11,128 nucleotides of DNA from DATKCN01 sp035513175 (GTDB taxonomy: Bacteria > Chloroflexota > Chloroflexia > Thermomicrobiales > CFX8), in the NCBI GenBank assembly GCA_035513175.1, contig DATKCN010000236.1, positions 1 to 11,128 on the forward strand. Reading direction: 5' to 3'. Positions 7,494 to 11,128 of this stretch are shown piece after piece. The position numbers and the translations under genes were made by a program. A model generated the notes under the pieces. The model searched no databases. It was given only the letters and a program-made list of their open reading frames with translations, and was not told the DNA's origin. Numbering within the stretch: the stretch's first letter is position 1; each line of letters starts with the position of its first letter.

Positions 7494-7524
7494 TTGCAAC
7501 AACGCCAGCGTAATCGCGTATACT
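7494..7524 (+). promoter_or_regulatory. Putative promoter of the FMN riboswitch transcript
   Basis: TATACT at 7519-7524 is a good -10 and lies 14 bases before the aptamer, which places the transcription start near 7531. TTGCAA at 7494-7499 is the best -35 candidate, but the 19-base spacing is longer than ideal. TTGCAA is its own reverse complement and could also serve as the -35 of the divergent pyrophosphatase gene (weak TGTATC at 7475-7470, spacer 18). Confidence 0.5.
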
Positions 7525-7537
7525 GACGCCAATACGA

Positions 7538-7677
7538 GCGAGGTCCTTCGGGGCAGGGTGCGGGGCGCAGGCTCCAATTCCCGATCGGCGGTACAGCCCG
7601 CGAGCGAGACACAACGTCTCGCATGATCCGGTGAAACTCCGGGGCCGACGGTATAGTCCGGATGAAAGAAGGCTCGC
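7538..7677 (+). promoter_or_regulatory. FMN riboswitch (RFN element)
   Basis: All conserved blocks of the FMN aptamer are readable in order: GGGGCAGGGTG (7550-7560), AATTCCC (7576-7582), TCGGCGGTACAGCCCGCGAG (7585-7604), GATCCGGTGAAACTCCGGGG (7625-7644), GCCGACGGTATAGTCCGGAT (7644-7663) and GAAGAAGG-like closing bases. P1 pairs 7538-7549 with 7668-7677. P4 is a perfect 7-bp stem, GCGAGAC/GTCTCGC. Loop 2 carries an extra 15 bases (7561-7575) that can form a 5-bp hairpin. FMN binding is known to stabilise P1. Here that would free the 5' arm of the terminator at 7763, giving an OFF switch for the downstream riboflavin transporter genes. Confidence 0.95.
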
Positions 7678-7762
7678 GGTAGTCCAGGCTCCTGATCGAC
7701 GTCGTGGCGATGCGCGCATCGGTCACTCCGTCGCCGCAGGGCGCCCGCCTGAGGCTACTTCG

Positions 7763-7796
7763 CCCCGAAGGCTTATGCCGTCGGGGTTTTTGTTTT
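7763..7796 (+). terminator. Intrinsic terminator of the FMN riboswitch expression platform
   Basis: CCCCGAAGGC (7763-7772) and GCCGTCGGGG (7777-7786) form a strong stem with one A-G mismatch and a TTAT loop, followed by TTTTTGTTTT. Bases 7762-7771 are also perfectly complementary to 7545-7554 in the aptamer (P1 5' strand plus J1-2). The terminator and an antiterminator pairing therefore exclude each other. Confidence 0.9.
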
Positions 7797-7907
7797 GCCC
7801 AGCGCGAGGCGGGAGTCATGCAACAGGCAGCTCAGCGAGATCATCAGCCCATGGCCGCATGCGTCGATGCCGCATCGATCGCGACGCCCGAACGGACGCC
7901 AATCCCC

Positions 7908-8332
7908 GTAGGGGCCGTGGCTTGCCCGGCCCGCGGCCCGCTGGCCGCCCGCCTGGATGCCAGCCCGCCGCAGGCACGCGGACGCCGCCCGAGCTTTGTA
8001 GGGGCCGGCCTTGCGTGGGACTCGGCCCGCCGGCCGCACCGCTGGACCGGACACGATGCAGACGCGTGTGCTGTGTCCGCATGTTTTTCATGGCGTCGTC
8101 AAGGACGCCAAACCTTAACAACGCCAGTTGGCGTCCTTGACGTCGGCGCGCGCTGTCATAGGCCGGGTGAGTGTCCGGGGCTGTCATCACGTGTGGAATC
8201 GGTCCGGTATCCGGGAGTGCGGCCAGTGGGCCGCGGGCCGGCACAAGACCGGCTGCCACGAGGATGGCGCGCGTCCATTCCGGCTGGGTCGGTCCTGTAT
8301 CCGGACGGACGGCTTGTGGACCGCGGGCTGGG
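7908..8332. repeat. Symmetric cluster of four degenerate GC-rich repeats in the ribX leader
   Basis: The 665 bases between terminator and ribX hold no convincing gene. They contain two direct units, each headed by GTAGGGGCCG, at 7908 and 7998 (90 bases apart; 22 of 28 bases match at 7921-7948 against 8010-8037). Two further units also lie 90 bases apart: TCGGTCC-GTATCCGG at 8199-8214 and 8289-8304, 15 of 16 matching, and the blocks at 8221-8241 and 8311-8331, 17 of 21 matching. The second pair is inverted relative to the first: 7926-7946 and the reverse complement of 8221-8241 match at 20 of 21. The two pairs flank the perfect inverted repeat at 8097-8142. It resembles a compound insertion of dispersed intergenic repeats. 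Confidence 0.65.
8091..8142. repeat. 15-bp perfect inverted repeat with nested alternative hairpins
   Basis: Bases 8097-8111 and 8128-8142 are perfect reverse complements (GTCAAGGACGCCAA-type arms) around a 16-base loop. TGGCGTC at 8091-8097 can instead pair with GACGCCA at 8104-8110, and ACGCCA/TGGCGT at 8121-8134 can form a third, tight hairpin, so several mutually exclusive folds exist. No U tract follows on either strand, so it is not an intrinsic terminator. It sits near the symmetry centre of the surrounding repeat cluster. Confidence 0.75.
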
Positions 8333-8461
8333 CGAGCCACTGCGCATGCCGGATCGTGGTGGCGGGAATGGCGGCATCCGTGTCGAGTTAACAACGACGG
8401 CCCAGGAGTGTGTCAGGCCATCTCGCCCGCTTGCCCATGGCGCCGGGACGGAGGGTTGTTG

Positions 8462-9325
8462 ATGTCGTCGCCCCGGGCGCTCGATCAACAGCACGACGCC
8501 GAGGCGCGGTCACCGGTCCAGGTGGAGCCGCAGACGGGGCGGGTCGTGGTCGGGCGCGGCCCACGCCGGTCACGCGCGCGGCGGCTGGGCTACCTGCCGT
8601 CGCTCGTGGTGGGTCTGATCGCGCTGGCTGCCTGGCAGATCGCCACGGCGACCGATATGGTCGCCCCGTACCTGCTGCCTGCGCCCGCCGCCGTGGCCGA
8701 GTCCCTCTGGAGCGCGCTCACCAATGGCGTGCTCTGGCGCTACACGCGCGTCACGCTGATCGAGAGCATGGCGGGGTTCGCGCTCGGGTCACTGTTCGCG
8801 CTGCCGATGGGCTACGGCATCGCGCGCAGCCGCCTGTTCGCCCGCACGATGGAGCCGTACCTGGCGGCCAGCCAGGCGATGCCCGCCGTCGCCCTGGCGC
8901 CGCTGCTGGTGTTGTGGATGGGCTACGGCATCAAGCCGATCGCCGTGCTGTGCGCGCTGATCGTCTTCTTCCCGATGGTCGTCAACACCGCGCTGGGCAT
9001 CCGTCTGCTCGACCGCGACATTCTGGAGGCGGCCCGCATCGACGGCGCGTCGTGGTGGCCGCTGCTGATCCACTTCGAGGTCCCGCTGGCAGGACCGGCC
9101 CTCAGGACCGGCCTGCGCTCCTCGTTGACGCTGTCGATCACCGGCGCGGTAGTCGGCGAGTTCGTGCTGGGCGACCGGGGGCTTGGGGGCCTGCTCACCG
9201 TCGCGCGCGGCAACTTCGACACACCGCTGGTGTTCGCGACGATCTTCACCCTGATGCTGCTGGCGGCGTGCATGTACGGCATCGCCTGGGTGGTGGAGCG
9301 TCGTGTGTCCTATCTGTACAGATGA
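8462..9325 (+). CDS. ribX: ABC transporter permease, RibX-type (riboflavin/precursor uptake)
   Basis: A 287-residue inner-membrane permease of the binding-protein-dependent (BPD_transp_1) type, in the same broad group as SsuC, TauC and ThiX permeases. A cytoplasmic N-terminal tail of about 42 residues precedes about six helices (44-62, 100-120, 136-152, 158-179, 222-238, 256-277). The EAA loop, which docks the ATPase, is clear: LEAARIDGASWWPLLIHFEVP (from about 188). The start ATG at 8462 has GGAGGG six bases upstream; the frame is open further upstream but has no better start. It is the first gene after the FMN riboswitch and 29 bases before the binding-protein gene. RibX/RibY pairs under FMN riboswitches are a described riboflavin uptake system, so riboflavin or a flavin is the likely substrate. 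Sequence alone could not separate it from HMP or sulfonate permeases. Confidence 0.85.
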   Translation: MSSPRALDQQHDAEARSPVQVEPQTGRVVVGRGPRRSRARRLGYLPSLVVGLIALAAWQIATATDMVAPYLLPAPAAVAESLWSALTNGVLWRYTRVTLIESMAGFALGSLFALPMGYGIARSRLFARTMEPYLAASQAMPAVALAPLLVLWMGYGIKPIAVLCALIVFFPMVVNTALGIRLLDRDILEAARIDGASWWPLLIHFEVPLAGPALRTGLRSSLTLSITGAVVGEFVLGDRGLGGLLTVARGNFDTPLVFATIFTLMLLAACMYGIAWVVERRVSYLYR

Positions 9326-9354
9326 TCCGGGGTTGGAAGAAAGAGGGGGAGAAC

Positions 9355-10347
9355 ATGCGGAGACGAGGACGAATTCTGACGGGCATTGTCGCGCTGCTGC
9401 TGGCGCTGCCGCTGGCGGCCTGTGGCGGCGACGGTGACGGCGAGCTGACCGACGTGACGATCGGGCTGAGTTTCGTGCCGAACATTCAGTTCGCGCCGTA
9501 CTACATCGCCGACGCCAAGGGGTTCTACGAGGAAGCGGGCGTCAACGTCAGCCTCAACCACCACGGGGTTGGCGCAGACCTGTTCGCGGCGCTCGTGGCT
9601 GGACAGGAGACGATGATGATGGCCGGCGGCGACGAGGTGCTGCAGGCGCGCGGCAACGACGTGCCGCTCGTCTACGTCGCTGAGATTTACACTCAGTACC
9701 CGGTCGGGCTGATCGTCCCGGCGGACTCCGATATCATGTCGATCGCGGGCCTGCGGGGACACACGGTTGGCATCCCCGGCGCATACGGCGCGAACTACAT
9801 CGGGTTGCTGGCGCTGCTGGACAGCGCCGGGTTGACGGAGGCCGACATCACCGTCGAGAGCGTTGGCTTCACGCAGGCTTCCGCGCTGCTGGCCGGGCAC
9901 GTCGACGCGGTGATGGGTTACGTCAACAACGAGCCGATTCAGATCTCCAAGGCTGGCATGGAGGTGCGCGTCTTCCCCGTCTCCGACGTTCAGCCACTCG
10001 TGTCGAACGGGCTGGTCGCGCTGGAGGAGACGTTGTCCGACGATCGCGACACGATCGAAGCTATCGTCGCCGCGACGTTGCGGGGCGCGCAGTATGCGAT
10101 CGACAACCCGGATGAGGCGGTCGAGATCGCGCGCGACTACGTTCCGACGTTGACGACGGAGGAGAACCTGGCCGACGCCCGCGCGGTGCTGGACGCCACC
10201 CTGCCGATGTGGGAGCCGACCGGCGCGCCGGGGGAAAGCGAGCCGGCAAGCTGGGAGTCGATGCTGGCGTTCTTCGAGGAATACGGTTTCGTCACCGCCG
10301 AGATCGACTTGAGCGAGGTTTACAGCAACGACTACCTGCCTGACTGA
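9355..10347 (+). CDS. ribY: Substrate-binding lipoprotein, RibY-type (NMT1/THI5-like fold)
   Basis: A 330-residue periplasm-facing lipoprotein that should deliver riboflavin or a flavin to the RibX permease. The signal peptide ends in a lipobox, PLAAC, with the lipidated Cys at 23, followed by a short Gly/Asp linker. From residue 33 the NMT1/THI5-like fold is clear: VTIGLSFVPNIQFAPYYIADAKGFYEEAGVNV, then GADLFAALVAGQETMMMAGGDEVL, LRGHTVGIPGAYGANYIGL, and FTQASALLAGHVDAVMGYVNNEP. The same fold serves ThiY (pyrimidine precursor) and sulfonate or nitrate binding proteins; the upstream FMN riboswitch points to flavin. AGGGGGAG lies just before the ATG. The gene is 29 bases after ribX and probably co-transcribed. 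No ATPase gene follows. Confidence 0.85.
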   Translation: MRRRGRILTGIVALLLALPLAACGGDGDGELTDVTIGLSFVPNIQFAPYYIADAKGFYEEAGVNVSLNHHGVGADLFAALVAGQETMMMAGGDEVLQARGNDVPLVYVAEIYTQYPVGLIVPADSDIMSIAGLRGHTVGIPGAYGANYIGLLALLDSAGLTEADITVESVGFTQASALLAGHVDAVMGYVNNEPIQISKAGMEVRVFPVSDVQPLVSNGLVALEETLSDDRDTIEAIVAATLRGAQYAIDNPDEAVEIARDYVPTLTTEENLADARAVLDATLPMWEPTGAPGESEPASWESMLAFFEEYGFVTAEIDLSEVYSNDYLPD

Positions 10348-10390
10348 TGCGGCCAGATCGTTGGTTGTACGATTGGGTGCGGAAGCCAGC

Positions 10391-10542
10391 GGAGCGATCG
10401 TAGGGGCGCATGGCAATGCGCCCTGCTGGATACCCAACCCCGCCGGGCCAACTCGAGCGGTCGGACATGCCGCTGCCGATCGACGGGCGCGTGGTCCGGG
10501 CCGGGCGCATTGCCATGCGCCCCTACGGCGCCCCGCGCTCCG
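10391..10542. repeat. Long inverted-repeat element (MITE/REP-like) between ribY and nitroreductase
   Basis: Bases 10399-10423 and 10503-10527 are perfect 25-base reverse complements (outer end CGTAGGGGCGCATGG) separated by 79 bases. Each arm is itself a hairpin: GGGCGCAT, loop GGCA, ATGCGCCC. Further out, 10390-10396 pairs with 10536-10542, extending the stem after a short internal bulge. The GTAGGGGC end also heads the repeat units at 7908 and 7998. No U tract follows, so terminator action is uncertain. It occupies most of the 237-base gap between ribY and the next gene. Confidence 0.85.
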
Positions 10543-10584
10543 GTCATCTGCCAGGTGAAGCCGAATAAAGCAGAGGCAAGCACT

Positions 10585-11128
10585 GTGCCTGTTAACCGAG
10601 ACCCGCCTGATCAAGCCCCCCGCGCCCCGCTGCCCCAGCCGTCGCTGGCCGACTTTGGCGACGTCATCAGGGGCCGCCGCTCGGTGCGCCGCTTCAGAAG
10701 CGACCCGGTGGCGGACGAGATCATCGAGCGGGTGATCGAGGCCGGCTGCTGGGCTCCCTCGCCGCACGGCTCGCAGCCGTGGCGCTTCGCCGTGCTGACC
10801 CGCGCGGAGACGAAGGAACGCCTGGCGAGCGCCATGGGCGAGACCTGGCGGCGCAACCTCGAGATGGACAACGACCCTCCGGAGGTTATCGAGGGACGGC
10901 TGGCAGGCTCGCGCCGTCGCCTGCTGGAAGCGCCCGCGCTGGTTCTCGTCTCGCTCTACACCGAGGACCTGGACCGTTATCCGGACTCCGAACGGGCCGC
11001 CGCCGAGCGCACGATGGCGATCCAGAGCCTCGGCGCCTGCGTCCAGAACATGCTGCTGGCCGCCTACGCGCACGGCATCGACGGCGGCTGGATGTGCGCG
11101 CCGCTGTTCTGCCCGGAGGTCGTCGTCG
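10585..11128 (+). CDS. Nitroreductase-family flavoprotein (FbiB C-terminal-like), 3' end cut
   Basis: The visible 181 residues belong to the FMN-dependent nitroreductase superfamily. The FMN-phosphate motif RGRRSVRRF is at about residues 29-37, followed by DEIIERVIEAGCWAPSPHGSQPWRF (44-68). Later come MAIQSLGACVQNMLLAAYAHGIDGGWMCAPLF and a start of CPEVV. This second part and the PHGSQPWRF block recall the C-terminal domain of FbiB, which reduces dehydro-F420 during cofactor F420 synthesis, but other nitroreductases remain possible. I choose GTG at 10585, with AGAGG eight bases upstream; the N-terminal 20 residues are Pro-rich and probably disordered. The gene follows ribY after a 237-base gap filled by an inverted repeat. 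Whether it is read through from the FMN switch is unknown. Confidence 0.85.
   Translation, partial: MPVNRDPPDQAPRAPLPQPSLADFGDVIRGRRSVRRFRSDPVADEIIERVIEAGCWAPSPHGSQPWRFAVLTRAETKERLASAMGETWRRNLEMDNDPPEVIEGRLAGSRRRLLEAPALVLVSLYTEDLDRYPDSERAAAERTMAIQSLGACVQNMLLAAYAHGIDGGWMCAPLFCPEVVV

Noticed and set aside
7423..7719. N-terminal extension of the pyrophosphatase
   Set aside because: It would be antisense to the FMN riboswitch and has no family similarity; the enzyme's normal N-terminus starts at GTG 7422 with a ribosome site.
7708..7721. Perfect 14-base palindrome CGATGCGCGCATCG as an operator
   Set aside because: It lies inside the riboswitch expression platform and more likely forms a small RNA hairpin or is a chance GC palindrome; there is no regulator to link it to.
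8097..8142. Second intrinsic terminator in the leader
   Set aside because: The stem is strong, but no U run follows on the plus strand and A's follow on the minus strand; the TTTTT at 8083-8087 lies on the wrong side.
7908..8332. CRISPR array
   Set aside because: The four units are degenerate, of two orientations and 90 bases apart, with no constant short repeat or unique spacers and no cas genes.
7704..8462. Open frames on both strands in the ribX leader
   Set aside because: They come from the GC-rich repeat units. Peptides such as VPARGPLAA recur because the DNA repeats recur; there are no domains and poor ribosome sites.
8410..9354. Upstream extension of the ribY frame across ribX
   Set aside because: The extension is a shadow of ribX. 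ribY has its own ribosome site, ATG and lipoprotein signal peptide at 9355.
9310..11073. 587-codon open frame on the minus strand
   Set aside because: It runs antisense through ribY, the inverted repeat and the nitroreductase gene, all of which have clear family motifs on the plus strand; the translation is low-complexity Arg/Gln/Val-rich.

Overview
The window is about 11.1 kb of GC-rich bacterial chromosome, densely coding on both strands, with GTG/TTG starts, Shine-Dalgarno sites and sigma-70-like promoters. Its gene content suggests a high-GC Chloroflexota (Thermomicrobia/Sphaerobacter-like) lineage: an FMN-riboswitch-controlled RibXY-type uptake system, an FbiB-like nitroreductase and GC-rich dispersed repeats. 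This placement is an inference from gene content; no rRNA or marker gene is present.

Left part (1-3750, mostly minus strand). A YoeB/Txe-type toxin, cut by the window edge, overlaps its YefM/Phd antitoxin. Upstream of the antitoxin lie two TGTACA boxes, the motif known from YefM-YoeB autorepression. Next is a two-gene operon of a TetR regulator and a 791-residue MMPL/RND exporter. It has a near-consensus promoter and an 18-bp palindromic operator just after the predicted start of transcription, so it looks like a self-repressed, inducible efflux unit.

Middle part (3751-6918, plus strand). An EamA/DMT-family permease is followed one base later by an unrecognised small beta-rich protein, and then by an unrecognised membrane protein with a helical, repeat-like C-terminal half. 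A 12-bp RNA hairpin lies between this gene and the convergent inorganic pyrophosphatase gene.

Right part (6919-11128). The family I inorganic pyrophosphatase (minus strand) diverges from a complete FMN riboswitch (plus strand). The riboswitch has an intrinsic terminator whose 5' arm is perfectly complementary over 10 bases to the P1/J1-2 strand of the aptamer, a directly readable ON/OFF switch. The first gene after it, 665 bases beyond the terminator, is an ABC permease (ribX), followed by a lipoprotein substrate-binding protein (ribY). Together these are best read as an FMN-repressed riboflavin importer, and no ATPase gene is present in the window. The 665-base leader holds no credible gene. 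It carries a symmetric array: two repeat units in one orientation, a 15-bp perfect inverted repeat, then two units in the opposite orientation. A different, 25-bp perfect inverted-repeat element separates ribY from a GTG-initiated FMN-dependent nitroreductase that runs off the window.

The most interesting part is 7494-10542: the FMN switch, its repeat-loaded long leader, and the ATPase-less RibXY pair followed by a flavoenzyme.
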